Shown: positions 42,860 through 53,163, counted from the stretch's first letter. The stretch: 64,000 nt of DNA from an uncultured Phocaeicola sp. (GCA_944320885.1 CALUJE010000002.1:62001-126000), one strand, 5' to 3'. A program made the numbers and translations. Notes: generated from the sequence alone by a model not told the origin.

Positions 42860-45800
42860 TTAAGCTTTATGTTCTTCAACCCATTTGCGGGCATTGACAA
42901 ATGCTTCAAACCACGGAGTAATCTGGTCTTCATGCTTTCTGTCTGCCGGATAGTAAGCATTCTGCCATGGGTAGAACGCACGTTCAAGGTGCGGCATGAT
43001 AGCTACATGACGGCCGTCGGCGCTGGCGATACCGGCAACGGAGTAGTCAGAACCGTTCGGGTTGCCCGGATATTCGTCATAGCTGTATTTGGCAATCACG
43101 TTATATTTGTCTTCGTCATACGGCAAAGAGAACTTGCCTTCTCCGTGAGCTACCCAGATACCCAGCTTGCATCCGCTCAGTGAGCCGAACATTACGCTGC
43201 GGTTCATCGGGATGGTCAGACCCACAAAGGCCGATTCGAATTTGTGTGAATCGTTGTGAAGCATCTTTCCTCGTTTGGGGAATTCCGGATTGATAAGGTT
43301 GAGCTCCATCATTAACTGACAACCGTTGCATACACCCAGTGACAGCGTGTCTTTGCGTGCATAGAACTTGTCGAGTGCTTCCTTGGCTTTCGGGTTGAAC
43401 AGGAATGCGCCGGCCCATCCTTTGGCAGAACCCAGAACGTCCGAATTGGAGAATCCGCCGCAGAATACAATCATGTTGACATCTTCCAGCGTTTCGCGTC
43501 CGCTGATAAGGTCGGTCATGGTGACGTCTTTTACGTCAAATCCTGCCAGATACAGCACGTAAGCCATTTCGCGTTCGCCGTTGGTTCCCTTTTCACGGAT
43601 GATGGCAGCATGTACACCGCTCGGTGTGCGGCGGTTCGGGTCAACACCATATTGTGAGAACTTGCCGGTAAAGTCTTTGTTGAATACCATTTCGAGCGGC
43701 TGTTTCTTGTAGTTTTCGAAACGTGCCTTGGCACATCCGTTCATGCTTTGCTTGCAGTCAAGCAGGTAAGACGAATAATACCATACGTCACGCAGATAAT
43801 CGATGCCGAACTGGTAAACAGCTCCATCCTGTTCTACAAGAATGTGGCGCTCGTCGGTAGGAGTACCTATTTTTACATATCCCACACCGGCGTCTTCGAG
43901 AATCTTCTTGACCTCTTCCTTGTGCTTGTCTTTTACCTGGATTACTACACCCGGATTCTCGGCAAACAATACCTTTACAATATCTTTTTCCTTAATCTTG
44001 TCGAGGTTGATTGACAGACCGCCTTCAGTATTTGCAAAGCACATTTCGAGCAGTGTAGTAATCAGACCACCGGCAGAGATATCGTGTCCGGCAAGAATCA
44101 GTCCTTTGTTTACAAGTTCCTGAACAGCCAGGAATGCGTCGCGGAAGTATTCCGGATTTTTTACGGTCGGCACATCGTCGCCTACCTTATATAATGACTG
44201 TGCAAAAGCCGAACCACCCAAAGCAAGTTTGTCAAAGCTGAAGTCAATGTGATAAAGTGTAGTCTTCGGATTGTTTACCAATACCGGTGATACCACTTTC
44301 TTGATATCAGAAACCTCACCTCCAGCCGAAACAATGACTGTTCCCGGGCTGATTACTTTTTCACCGTCGGGATATTTCTGAGTCATTGACAGAGAGTCTT
44401 TGCCTGTAGGTACATTGATTTGCAGTGCGCAGCAGAAGTCTGACAACGCTTTTACAGCGGTATACAGACGTGCGTCTTCACCTTCCTGTGAGCGGCAGGG
44501 CCACATCCAGTTGGCCGAAAGTGATATGCTGTCCATACCGTCGGCAAACGGAGCCCATACAATGTTGGTCAGTGCTTCAGATACAGCCAGTACTGAACCG
44601 GCAGCAGGATTGGCCAGTGCAGCCTGAGGTGCGTGACCTATAGAAGTAGCGATACCTTTTTCGCCTTTGTAGTCGAGAGCTACTACACCACAGTCGCTCA
44701 GCGGGAGCTGGATTTCGCCCTGACATTGCTGGCGGGCTACCTTTCCTGTTACGGAACGGTCCACCTTGTTGGTCAACCAGTCCTTACAAGCCACAGCTTC
44801 CAGTTGCAGCACCTGTGATACATATTCGTTCAATTTGGCAGAGTCGTAGGTTACGTTCTCATAATGGCGTTCTACGGTCTTGTCTACCATGTATGTTTTT
44901 GGAGAAGAACCGAACATCTGGTCTACTGCGAGGTCAAACGGGCGTACGCCGTCAGCCTGTTCGAATGCGAAACGGTGGTCGCCGGTTGTTTCACCTACCA
45001 CATACATCGGGGCACGTTCACGCTCGGCAATCTTCTTCACATGTTCGATAGCTTTTTCGTCAATCAGCAGTCCCATACGTTCCTGACTCTCGTTGGCAAT
45101 GATTTCCTTGGCAGAAAGAGTCTTGTCTCCAATCGGGAGTTTTGCCATGTCGATAAGTCCTCCACATTCCTCAACAAGTTCAGACAGACAGTTTACGTGT
45201 CCGGCAGAACCGTGGTCGTGGATAGATACAATCGGGTTGTTGTCCTCTTCGCACAATGCGCGCACCACGTTATTGGCACGTTTCTGCATTTCAGCGTTGG
45301 CACGTTGTACGGCATTCAGCTCGATACCTGAAGAATAGCGTCCGGTATCAACTGATGATACGGAACCTCCACCCAGTCCGATGCGGTAGTTGTCTCCACC
45401 GATAACCACAATCTTGTTTCCTTTTTCCGGTGCTCCTTTCAGGCAGTCACGTTGTGTTCCGTATCCTACACCGCCGGCAAGCATGATAACCTTGTCGTAT
45501 CCGTAGAAAGTATCCTGTTCTTTGTGTTCGAAAGTCAGTACAGAACCGCAGATCAGCGGCTGTCCGAATTTGTTTCCGAAGTCAGAAGCTCCGTTTGAAG
45601 CCTTGATAAGTATCTGTTCCGGAGTCTGGTACAGCCATTTGCGCACGGGTAACATCTTCTCCCATGAGCGGTTGGCTTCTGTACGTGGGTACGAAGTCAT
45701 GTATACGGCGGTTCCGGCAATAGGCCAGGAACCTTTTCCACCGCCCATACGGTCACGGATTTCTCCTCCGGTTCCGGTAGAAGCACCGTTAAACGGTTCA

Positions 45801-46564
45801 ACCGTAGTCGGGAAGTTGTGTGTTTCCGCTTTCAGTGAAATGACGGTTTTGATATCCTTGATAACGAAATAGTCGGAGGTCGAGTGGTCGGCCGGTGCGA
45901 ACTGTTCTACGACAGGACCTTCGGCAAAAGCCACATTGTCTTTATAGGCAGATATGATTTTATTCGGGTTTTCGGCAGTGGTTTTCTTTATCATCTGGAA
46001 GAGGGAAGATTCCATTTCCTTTCCATCGATGATGAATGTACCGCCGAATATTTTGTGACGGCAGTGTTCTGAGTTGATTTGTGCAAAACCGAATACCTCA
46101 GAGTCAGTGAGCTTGCGTCCCAGATCTTTTTCTACCTTCAGCAGATAATCCATTTCTTCACGTGAGAGAGCCAGACCTTCCTTCTCATTATACTCTTCAA
46201 GGTTATCAATATAGATGATAGGCTGTGGCTTGATGTTGGTAGTGAATATATCTTGGTTCAGTCCCTTATACATGCGTTGCAGCATAGGGTCATATTCTGC
46301 TTTTTCATCTTTTACTGGGAAATATTCTTCTATACGGAGAATTCCTTCAATACCCATGTTTTGGGTAATTTCTACAGCGTTGGTACTCCACGGGGTAATC
46401 ATTTCCTTGCGCGGACCGATGAAATAACCCTGAAGGTTGGCTTCTTTTTCAACGGTTGCTTCGCCATAAAGCCAGCAAAGTTTCTGGATGTCTTCCGAAT
46501 TTAATTCGTGATTGGCTTCTGTAGCAATTACGGTGTTTGTTGATGTTCTGAAAAATAAAATCAT
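42860..46564 (-). CDS. purL: Phosphoribosylformylglycinamidine synthase
   Basis: The 1234-residue single-chain FGAM synthase, fourth step of purine synthesis: FGAR plus glutamine and ATP gives FGAM. The N-terminal linker is followed by the two AIRS-like halves, with KAETHNFPTTVEPFNGASTGTGGEIRDR near residue 285. The C-terminal glutaminase has the nucleophile in GVCNGCQLM (about 1105). Length equals the large PurL class. The start at 46564 (MILFFRTST) is preferred to 46603. The -7 box lies 150 nt upstream, so the mRNA has a long leader. Confidence 0.96.
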   Translation of the reverse strand: MILFFRTSTNTVIATEANHELNSEDIQKLCWLYGEATVEKEANLQGYFIGPRKEMITPWSTNAVEITQNMGIEGILRIEEYFPVKDEKAEYDPMLQRMYKGLNQDIFTTNIKPQPIIYIDNLEEYNEKEGLALSREEMDYLLKVEKDLGRKLTDSEVFGFAQINSEHCRHKIFGGTFIIDGKEMESSLFQMIKKTTAENPNKIISAYKDNVAFAEGPVVEQFAPADHSTSDYFVIKDIKTVISLKAETHNFPTTVEPFNGASTGTGGEIRDRMGGGKGSWPIAGTAVYMTSYPRTEANRSWEKMLPVRKWLYQTPEQILIKASNGASDFGNKFGQPLICGSVLTFEHKEQDTFYGYDKVIMLAGGVGYGTQRDCLKGAPEKGNKIVVIGGDNYRIGLGGGSVSSVDTGRYSSGIELNAVQRANAEMQKRANNVVRALCEEDNNPIVSIHDHGSAGHVNCLSELVEECGGLIDMAKLPIGDKTLSAKEIIANESQERMGLLIDEKAIEHVKKIAERERAPMYVVGETTGDHRFAFEQADGVRPFDLAVDQMFGSSPKTYMVDKTVERHYENVTYDSAKLNEYVSQVLQLEAVACKDWLTNKVDRSVTGKVARQQCQGEIQLPLSDCGVVALDYKGEKGIATSIGHAPQAALANPAAGSVLAVSEALTNIVWAPFADGMDSISLSANWMWPCRSQEGEDARLYTAVKALSDFCCALQINVPTGKDSLSMTQKYPDGEKVISPGTVIVSAGGEVSDIKKVVSPVLVNNPKTTLYHIDFSFDKLALGGSAFAQSLYKVGDDVPTVKNPEYFRDAFLAVQELVNKGLILAGHDISAGGLITTLLEMCFANTEGGLSINLDKIKEKDIVKVLFAENPGVVIQVKDKHKEEVKKILEDAGVGYVKIGTPTDERHILVEQDGAVYQFGIDYLRDVWYYSSYLLDCKQSMNGCAKARFENYKKQPLEMVFNKDFTGKFSQYGVDPNRRTPSGVHAAIIREKGTNGEREMAYVLYLAGFDVKDVTMTDLISGRETLEDVNMIVFCGGFSNSDVLGSAKGWAGAFLFNPKAKEALDKFYARKDTLSLGVCNGCQLMMELNLINPEFPKRGKMLHNDSHKFESAFVGLTIPMNRSVMFGSLSGCKLGIWVAHGEGKFSLPYDEDKYNVIAKYSYDEYPGNPNGSDYSVAGIASADGRHVAIMPHLERAFYPWQNAYYPADRKHEDQITPWFEAFVNARKWVEEHKA

Positions 46565-46888
46565 ATTATAAAAATATATGTTGGTTTTTATTATATTTTT
46601 CACGCTTAGTTATGTAACAAATGGATAAGAGTGTGCGCCAAAAAGCTTTATTTGTTTGTAAATACTTGTCAAATAAAACGTTATATAATGCACCCGTTCT
46701 GCTCTTAACCTTTGCAAAGGTAGCTAAAATCTGTCATATGACAATACAGGCTGTCTATCTTTTTTCTTCATCATTTATATATTGTTGATTATACATATAG
46801 GGGTATAAAAGTATGAAAGCGTACATTCAATGTTAAAAAGTGTAAGTATCCTAGTATCTCTTTGACAAAAAAGTAGCATCTTTGCAGT
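46565..46888. other. 324-bp divergent region between purL and the LysE gene
   Basis: It contains the purL promoter (46715-46722) and an untranslated purL leader of about 145 nt. I could not match the leader to a purine riboswitch. No other gene is visible. Confidence 0.5.
46715..46722 (-). promoter_or_regulatory. Predicted -7 box for purL
   Basis: TACCTTTG on the minus strand, with ATTG 19 nt further upstream as a weak -33 box. Confidence 0.5.
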
Positions 46889-47566
46889 ATGAATTTAAAC
46901 TATGCTTGGTTAGAACAGTTTTCACTCCTTGAGTTCCTGATAAAGGGATTTATTATCGGAGTAGTGGTATCGGCTCCTTTAGGCCCGGTAGGAGTGTTGT
47001 GTATCCAACGGACTTTGAACAAAGGTCGCTGGTATGGCTTTGTTACAGGTTTGGGCGCGTCATTGAGTGATATCATATACAGTCTGATTACGGGATATGG
47101 CATGAGTTTCATCTATGATTTTCTGCAGCGTCCGTCCAACATATTCTATTTGCAGCTTATCGGTAGCATCATGCTGTTCTTTTTCGGACTCTATACGTTC
47201 CGCAGCAATCCGGTGCATGCATTACGGCCGATATCTACCAACAAGGGCACATTGGTGCATAATTTCATAACCGCATTTCTTGTAACACTTTCCAATCCAT
47301 TGATAATATTCCTGTTTATCGGATTCTTTGCCCGCTTTTCTTTTGTGCTTCCCGGCATTCCCATATACGAGCAGACGTTGGGATATCTTGCCATATTGTG
47401 CGGTGCGGTGACATGGTGGTTTGGAATAACTTATTTCGTGAACAAGGTTCGTACGCGTTTCAATCTGCGTGGAATCTGGATATTGAACAGGGTGATAGGA
47501 GGTATTGTTATCATCGCTTCTATCGCAGGATGTTTTGGAACATTATTGGGTAAATCGATATATTAA
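46889..47566 (+). CDS. LysE family exporter
   Basis: A 225-residue inner-membrane protein with six hydrophobic segments. The motif VVSAPLGPVGVLCIQRTLNKGRWYG in the first third is the LysE/RhtB hallmark. It probably exports an amino acid or related metabolite. It is followed after 6 nt by a DUF4924 gene and is probably cotranscribed with it. Confidence 0.88.
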   Translation: MNLNYAWLEQFSLLEFLIKGFIIGVVVSAPLGPVGVLCIQRTLNKGRWYGFVTGLGASLSDIIYSLITGYGMSFIYDFLQRPSNIFYLQLIGSIMLFFFGLYTFRSNPVHALRPISTNKGTLVHNFITAFLVTLSNPLIIFLFIGFFARFSFVLPGIPIYEQTLGYLAILCGAVTWWFGITYFVNKVRTRFNLRGIWILNRVIGGIVIIASIAGCFGTLLGKSIY

Positions 47567-47572
47567 TCTGTT

Positions 47573-48130
47573 ATGTTTATAGCCAGGCAACTAAAAAACA
47601 ACAATATAGCCGAATATCTTCTGTATATGTGGCAGGTAGAAGATTTGATCCGTGCCAACCGGCTGGATATGGAAAAGATAGAAGCCAGCATTATTCAGCC
47701 TTATCAGATAGATGAGGAGCAGAAGAAGAGTTTGCGTCAGTGGTATGAAGAACTGATAGACATGATGAGACTGGAAGGAGTAACCCAAAGCGGACACTTG
47801 CAGATAAACAAGAATATCATAGTCCTGTTGAACGACCTGCATTTGCAGCTGCTTCGTTCTCCGAAAGTTCCCGCATACAGCGCATGCTATTATAAAGTAC
47901 TGCCTTATATTGTAGAGATCAGGGCCAAGGGCGACAAGAAAGATGTATCGGAAATAGAAAACTGTTTCGATGCGTTATACGGAGTGATGCTGCTGAAGCT
48001 TCAGAAAAAGGAAATCGGCAAAGACACGGCAGAAGCTATAGCAGAGATAAGCCGTTTTATCGCTCTCCTTGCCGCATACTATCAGAAAGACAAGAAAGGA
48101 GAGCTCGACGAGATTCTGGGCGACAGCTAG
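47573..48130 (+). CDS. DUF4924 family protein
   Basis: A 185-residue all-helical cytosolic protein of the Bacteroidetes family DUF4924. Recognisable segments are FIARQLKNNNIAEYLLYMWQVEDLIRA at the N terminus and a C-terminal helical pair ending KGELDEIL. No catalytic motif is visible and the role is unknown. Close spacing suggests an operon with the LysE gene. Confidence 0.8.
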   Translation: MFIARQLKNNNIAEYLLYMWQVEDLIRANRLDMEKIEASIIQPYQIDEEQKKSLRQWYEELIDMMRLEGVTQSGHLQINKNIIVLLNDLHLQLLRSPKVPAYSACYYKVLPYIVEIRAKGDKKDVSEIENCFDALYGVMLLKLQKKEIGKDTAEAIAEISRFIALLAAYYQKDKKGELDEILGDS

Positions 48131-48280
48131 ATAAGGTAATAAGAATAAGCTTTTTTTGATGATTATGGCTGTTTCAGCATCATGTGTTGCCTCGCAATGG
48201 ATGGGTAATCAGGTGAAAGTGTCACTTTGTTTGAGAAGCTGAGAGAGTCTTTCAAATGAATAAAAAATTAAATAAGATAT

Positions 48281-49846
48281 ATGAACGAAATAGAAAGAAG
48301 ACGCACATTTGCAATTATTGCTCATCCGGATGCCGGTAAGACCTCGTTGACAGAGAAGCTTCTGCTTTTTGGAGGACAGATACAGGTGGCCGGTGCCGTA
48401 AAATCAAACAAGATAAAGAAGACGGCTACATCCGACTGGATGGATATAGAGAAACAGCGTGGTATTTCGGTTACCACTTCAGTGATGGAGTTCGACTATC
48501 ACGATTATAAGATCAATATTCTGGATACTCCCGGACACCAGGATTTTGCCGAAGATACATACAGAACCCTGACCGCTGTAGATAGCGTTATTATTGTGGT
48601 CGATGGTGCAAAGGGTGTGGAAACGCAGACCCGGAAACTGATGGAAGTATGCCGTATGCGCAACACTCCGGTTATTATTTTCGTAAACAAGATGGACCGT
48701 GAGGGAAAAGACCCGTTTGATTTGCTCGATGAGCTGGAAGACGAGCTTCACATTTCTGTTCGTCCGCTGTCATGGCCTATAGACCAGGGTCAGCGTTTTA
48801 AGGGTGTGTATAATATCTATGAGCAAAATCTGAATCTTTTTCAGCCGTCGAAGCAGGTTGTTACCGAGAAAGTACAGGTTGACATCCATACCGATGAGCT
48901 GAACAGGCATATTGGCGACAATCTGGCCGAGAAGCTTCGTGCCGACTTGGAACTCATTGAGGGCGTATATCCGGAGTTCAGCGTTGAAGATTATCTGAAG
49001 GGAGAACTTGCTCCGGTATTTTTCGGTTCTGCATTGAATAACTTTGGAGTACAGGAACTGCTTGACTGCTTTGTTGAGATAGCCCCGAGTCCCCGTCCGG
49101 TAAAGGCCGAAGAGCGTGAAGTCAATCCGGAAGAGCCGAAGTTTACAGGCTTTGTCTTCAAGATAACGGCCAATATTGACCCCAATCACCGTTCATGTGT
49201 AGCTTTCTGCAAGGTATGTTCCGGCAAGTTTGTGCGCAATGCTCCCTATTTGCATGTGCGTCACGGAAAGACCATGCGTTTTTCTTCTCCTACACAGTTT
49301 ATGGCACAGCGGAAGACTACGGTCGATGAGGCTTGGGCAGGTGATATAATCGGTTTGCCGGACAACGGAACCTTTAAGATTGGCGATACACTGACCGAAG
49401 GTGAGAACCTGCATTTCAAGGGACTTCCCAGCTTTTCGCCCGAAATGTTCAAGTATATTGAGAATGCCGATCCGATGAAGACCAAACAGCTGAACAAGGG
49501 TATAGACCAGTTGATGGACGAAGGTGTGGCACAGCTTTTTGTAAACCAGTTTAACGGACGTAAAATCATCGGAACCGTAGGGCAATTGCAGTTTGAGGTT
49601 ATACAATATCGTCTGGAGAACGAATACAATGCAAAGTGCCGGTGGGAGCCGGTCAGTCTGTATAAGGCATGTTGGATAGAAAGTGATGACCCGGCCGAAC
49701 TGGAAGCTTTCAAGAAGCGTAAATATCAGTTTATGGCAAAAGACCGGGACGGACGTGATGTGTTCCTGGCCGACAGTAATTATGTGCTTCAGATGGCACA
49801 GATGGATTTTAAGCATATCAAATTCCATTTTACTTCAGAATTCTGA
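48281..49846 (+). CDS. prfC: Peptide chain release factor 3
   Basis: The 521-residue GTPase that recycles RF1 and RF2 from the ribosome. G1 is [14 protein letters not shown] (about 14), G3 DTPGHQDF (about 85) and G4 NKMDR (about 142). The RF3-specific C-terminal domain ends with [13 protein letters not shown]. Length is near the family norm. A terminator follows. Confidence 0.95.
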   Translation: MNEIERRRTFAIIAHPDAGKTSLTEKLLLFGGQIQVAGAVKSNKIKKTATSDWMDIEKQRGISVTTSVMEFDYHDYKINILDTPGHQDFAEDTYRTLTAVDSVIIVVDGAKGVETQTRKLMEVCRMRNTPVIIFVNKMDREGKDPFDLLDELEDELHISVRPLSWPIDQGQRFKGVYNIYEQNLNLFQPSKQVVTEKVQVDIHTDELNRHIGDNLAEKLRADLELIEGVYPEFSVEDYLKGELAPVFFGSALNNFGVQELLDCFVEIAPSPRPVKAEEREVNPEEPKFTGFVFKITANIDPNHRSCVAFCKVCSGKFVRNAPYLHVRHGKTMRFSSPTQFMAQRKTTVDEAWAGDIIGLPDNGTFKIGDTLTEGENLHFKGLPSFSPEMFKYIENADPMKTKQLNKGIDQLMDEGVAQLFVNQFNGRKIIGTVGQLQFEVIQYRLENEYNAKCRWEPVSLYKACWIESDDPAELEAFKKRKYQFMAKDRDGRDVFLADSNYVLQMAQMDFKHIKFHFTSEF

Positions 49847-49878
49847 TACAGAAACATTGTTTTGATACAGGTATACAT

Positions 49879-49918
49879 TCCCGATACTATCTTTCAAAAG
49901 ATTTTATCGGGATTTTTT
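49879..49918 (+). terminator. Terminator after prfC
   Basis: TCCCGATA (49879-49886) pairs with TATCGGGA (49905-49912), with inner ATCTTT/AAAGAT, then a T-run. Confidence 0.88.
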
Positions 49919-50026
49919 ATATCCAAGTGTGTCGGTCTCCGGAGTTGCAAAATCACTATTTTTAGGTATTTCAAGTATTTGGCATACTTTGTTACTTTGT
50001 GCTGTACAAAAATCAAAAATGACATT

Positions 50027-50527
50027 ATGAAGAAAATTGGTATTTTTTACGGTTCCTCTACCGGAACTACCGAAGGTGTGGCTAAGGTAATAGCAGAAAA
50101 ACTGAATGTGTCGGCCGACAATGTATTTGATGTGTCCCGTTTAAGTGAAGAACTGGTAAATCAATATGACCTTCTGATATTGGGAACGTCAACATGGGGA
50201 GATGGTGAATTGCAGGATGACTGGTATGATGCATTGAAACAATTGAAGAAAATGGATCTCAGTACGAAAGAGGTTGCCCTTTTCGGTTGTGGCGATTCAG
50301 ATTCATACAGTGATACATTCTGTGACGGCATAGGCATTCTTTATGAAGAACTGAAACATTCGGGATGTGTTTTTGTAGGCAATCATGTACCTGTTTCTGA
50401 TTACAGATATTCTTCTTCCGTATCCGTGAAAGACGGATGTTTTGTTGGGCTTCCCATTGACGAAATGAACGAATCCTCAAAAACGGAGGAGCGTATAGTG
50501 AACTGGATAAAAGATTTAGGAATTTGA
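50027..50527 (+). CDS. fldA: Flavodoxin
   Basis: A 166-residue FMN electron carrier. The FMN phosphate loop GSSTGTTEGVA is near residue 8, and the isoalloxazine loops STWGDGELQDDW (about 55) and CGDSDSYSDTFCDG (about 87) follow. The start at 50027 (MKKIGIFYG) was chosen; the longer frame from 49862 runs back into the prfC terminator. The DUF2023 gene lies 18 nt downstream. Confidence 0.94.
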   Translation: MKKIGIFYGSSTGTTEGVAKVIAEKLNVSADNVFDVSRLSEELVNQYDLLILGTSTWGDGELQDDWYDALKQLKKMDLSTKEVALFGCGDSDSYSDTFCDGIGILYEELKHSGCVFVGNHVPVSDYRYSSSVSVKDGCFVGLPIDEMNESSKTEERIVNWIKDLGI

Positions 50528-50545
50528 TGATGCTGTAATAATCTT

Positions 50546-50896
50546 ATGACTCTCCCAGATAATATTCATCCGTTGGAACTAAAGGTCTTTCTGAACCATA
50601 TTTATGAATATAAGAAAGGTGTTCGTAATATGGTGTTGTATACAACAAACAAAAAGTATGAGAAATATGCTGTCAAGCGCCTGACAAGTCAGCATATTGA
50701 TTTTTACATTCAGTATATTGATAGCAACAAGATAAACCTGTTTTTCGGTCGTCCGGAGTGTATAAAATTGATTCGGCATATGACGCAGCGTCCGCTGAAC
50801 GAATTGACTCCGGAAGAGGATTTTATATTGGGAGCCATGTTAGGGTATGATATCTGTGGGCAGTGCCGACGTTATTGCAAACGGAAAATGCAATAA
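50546..50896 (+). CDS. DUF2023 family protein, flavodoxin partner
   Basis: A 116-residue protein of family DUF2023, known almost only beside flavodoxin genes in Bacteroidales. It has a compact alpha/beta body and a Cys-rich C-terminal tip (CGQCRRYCKRK) that could bind a metal or cluster. The conserved pairing suggests a role in maturing or docking flavodoxin, but no function is established. Confidence 0.85.
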   Translation: MTLPDNIHPLELKVFLNHIYEYKKGVRNMVLYTTNKKYEKYAVKRLTSQHIDFYIQYIDSNKINLFFGRPECIKLIRHMTQRPLNELTPEEDFILGAMLGYDICGQCRRYCKRKMQ

Positions 50897-50936
50897 AGGG
50901 ACTGCCGCTTTGTAAACGGAAAAATTGGGACTTTAA

Positions 50937-50976
50937 AAACGACGTGTTCTTCTTTGGGAAGAGCGCGTCGTTTTTT
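50937..50976 (+). terminator. Hairpin terminator after DUF2023, ACGACG family
   Basis: AAAACGACG pairs with CGTCGTTTT, and the inner TCTTC pairs with GAAGA, followed by a T-run. The sequence is similar to the hairpins at 54371-54453. Confidence 0.75.
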
Positions 50977-50988
50977 ATGAGAAATGAC

Positions 50989-50996
50989 TATATTTG
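50989..50996 (+). promoter_or_regulatory. Predicted -7 box for the first membrane regulator
   Basis: TATATTTG. Transcription start near 51003 supports the ATG at 51019 as start and excludes the frame opening at 50863. Confidence 0.55.
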
Positions 50997-51018
50997 CGAT
51001 GTAAAAAGAATAGAAATC

Positions 51019-52038
51019 ATGATGCGTCTTCAAAAATATGGTGATTGTAAGGTTGTGTTGTTTTTTCTCGTACTTGCGGGATGCATGCTGACTTTGTGCG
51101 TATTGTATTATAATAAAGAAAAAGAGGCAACGTTATCTGATGTTCAGGCTTGCGTGAAGGGGATGTTGCAGCAGGAGATGAGAACCCGTGCGCAGATAAT
51201 TCAGTCAACCAAGAAGATATATACTAGTGGAAAAGGACATACTCGTATATTCAAGCCTTATCCTTTTTACGTAACAATCAATGTAGGACGAGGTGAGGAA
51301 CGTTTCCTGATGGATTCTCTTTCAAGCATGAAAAACATTGCATTCACATCAAACGAACGTACTTTACATACAATATCATTGGTAGAGACTCCGTTCAGGC
51401 TCGATTCTTTCCGGATGGCATGTATTGATTCTTTGTCTCAAAGGGGAGTTTATGCCCGTCTGTTTTTTGATTTCCGTGATCGGGAAGAGCATACCACATC
51501 GGGCGACAGCCTTTCTTCCAAGCTGGTGATGGATTATAACATAGGAAACGGTAATGAATACAGCTTAAAGGCCTATGCCCATATCCCTTTCTTTTTTAAG
51601 GACCATGTTAATTTCCTGATGGGAGCGACCTTCCTGTTTGTTGTTTTATTATTATTCTATTGTTATCGCAGGCTGAAACGAGTAACCAATGTGGTGGGTC
51701 AAAAAGAGGAATTAGGTGATAAGTCAGAATCAGGCATACGTTATGTGTGTCCTCACAAGGCTTTTTATCTGTCAGGAGCCAGTTCCGTTCATCTGACATC
51801 TCGCGAGGCAGAAATATTTGAGTCATTGTATTTTGCTCCGGAACATACAATGTCTTCTTCCGATTTGAAGATGAAACTTTTCGGCGATTCTTCCATACAG
51901 ACAAGTGCCTTGGCAACCCGTTTGGGTGATATCCGGAAGAAACTAAGAGAAGTAGGTGATTTCAGAATAGAATACAATAAGACTTCGCGTTGCTATACAT
52001 TGTCATTCCCGGCCGGTTGTATAGAAGTGATAAGTTAA
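51019..52038 (+). CDS. Two-pass membrane winged-helix regulator R1
   Basis: A 339-residue putative ToxR/CadC-like one-component regulator with inverted order. It has a short cytosolic N terminus, a first membrane helix (about 11-30), an extracytoplasmic domain of about 165 residues without Cys pairs, and a second helix (about 196-216). A cytosolic C-terminal winged helix of the OmpR type follows (about 240-335, with LTSREAEIFESLYFAPEHTMSS). No kinase or receiver domain is present. It is convergent with R2. The target is unknown; R2 and R3 neighbours suggest propeller genes. Confidence 0.78.
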   Translation: MMRLQKYGDCKVVLFFLVLAGCMLTLCVLYYNKEKEATLSDVQACVKGMLQQEMRTRAQIIQSTKKIYTSGKGHTRIFKPYPFYVTINVGRGEERFLMDSLSSMKNIAFTSNERTLHTISLVETPFRLDSFRMACIDSLSQRGVYARLFFDFRDREEHTTSGDSLSSKLVMDYNIGNGNEYSLKAYAHIPFFFKDHVNFLMGATFLFVVLLLFYCYRRLKRVTNVVGQKEELGDKSESGIRYVCPHKAFYLSGASSVHLTSREAEIFESLYFAPEHTMSSSDLKMKLFGDSSIQTSALATRLGDIRKKLREVGDFRIEYNKTSRCYTLSFPAGCIEVIS

Positions 52039-52073
52039 ATGAGATATGTATATATAAATCAATAGGAAAACAG

Positions 52074-53057
52074 TTATGGATTGTCCGGTAATTTCAATTT
52101 ATATCCTTTCTCTTTGACTGTGATAAGCTCGTAATCGGTATTTTTCAGAACTTTTCGTATAAAGCTGATATGTGTGTTTATATTCTGTTCTGCATTGATG
52201 CTGTTTGGCCAGAACTTCTCTTTGATTTCCTGTCGGGTAATAGCGTAATGATTCTGTTCCTGAAACATAGCTAATATCTGCATATCCAGTTTACTCATGT
52301 TGTAGGGAATTCCCTGAATGATAATTTCTTTATTATCCCAATCAAATAAGATAGAAGTTGACACAGACTGTCTGTCATCTTCTCCCATTCTGTCAGAGAA
52401 AGATGTTTGTTGCTTCCGGTATATGACGCTCAGACCAGCTATGACAAGCAGTTCCAGAATCAATATATACCATAAACCGTACGGCATATATCTGATGGGA
52501 GCCAGAAAATCATAATTTACCCATCCCTGTATGCGGATATGTCCCAGAAAATCGACCGGTTTAACAGGGGTGCGATAGGCTGTCTGAGGGCTAATCGAAT
52601 CATTTTGGTTGTATTGCACATGGCCTTTATACCGGTAGATGATGCCGCTTGGATATTCTTTAGCCGATAGTTTTTCCCGAAAGATCTGTGCCAGTTCATC
52701 CGGGCAGATGGCATAAGAGGTTTTGGCCATTTGCAGTTGATGGACATATTTGTCTGCCGTGCTGGTATATATGCTGTCTTTAAACGTGATGTGATAGATT
52801 GAATCTGCTGTAACCAGTTTATATCGCTTTATTTTCCTGTTATAATGTGAATTGTTGTAACTGGAATGTTGTGATATAATCGAATTTCGATTATGATAGT
52901 CTATGTCAATGGCATCGGTCAAGGCATTGCAAGTTTGCTGTTTGAGCATGGAATATGAATATAAGTATAGTCCTGTGCCTGATAAAATGAAAACTAAGAC
53001 ACCTGTCAGTAGCAGATGGATATAGGATATTCTCTTTAATTTTCGTTTTGATACCAT
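52074..53057 (-). CDS. Two-pass membrane winged-helix regulator R2
   Basis: A 327-residue paralogue in architecture of R1 and R3. The first helix lies at about 8-32 (YIHLLLTGVLVFILSGTGLYLYS), an extracytoplasmic domain at about 33-188 and the second helix at about 190-212. The C-terminal OmpR-type winged helix (about 235-325) has ITRQEIKEKFWPNS and the recognition helix region NINTHISFIRKVL. It is divergent from the propeller gene at 53280, whose promoter carries the 35-nt element. Signal reception outside the membrane and DNA binding inside is inferred. Confidence 0.82.
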   Translation of the reverse strand: MVSKRKLKRISYIHLLLTGVLVFILSGTGLYLYSYSMLKQQTCNALTDAIDIDYHNRNSIISQHSSYNNSHYNRKIKRYKLVTADSIYHITFKDSIYTSTADKYVHQLQMAKTSYAICPDELAQIFREKLSAKEYPSGIIYRYKGHVQYNQNDSISPQTAYRTPVKPVDFLGHIRIQGWVNYDFLAPIRYMPYGLWYILILELLVIAGLSVIYRKQQTSFSDRMGEDDRQSVSTSILFDWDNKEIIIQGIPYNMSKLDMQILAMFQEQNHYAITRQEIKEKFWPNSINAEQNINTHISFIRKVLKNTDYELITVKEKGYKLKLPDNP

Positions 53058-53083
53058 GCCGTTGTATTAATTATATAGTTTTA

Positions 53084-53091
53084 CAAAGGTA
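53084..53091 (-). promoter_or_regulatory. Predicted -7 box for R2
   Basis: TACCTTTG on the minus strand, 27 nt before the R2 start codon. Confidence 0.55.
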
Positions 53092-53163
53092 TGAAAAACG
53101 TTTGATATTTAAATTTGGCATAATGTAAAATGTAATACCGCATTGGTAATTTGAATGGTAAAT

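Noticed and set aside
46565-46708. Purine riboswitch in the purL leader
   Set aside because: No recognisable purine aptamer core could be matched by eye.
49862-50026. N-terminal extension of flavodoxin
   Set aside because: It runs through the prfC terminator, and flavodoxins begin at MKKIGIFYG.
50863-51018. N-terminal extension of regulator R1
   Set aside because: It overlaps the DUF2023 stop, the terminator and the -7 box; translation from 51019 gives a normal membrane anchor start.
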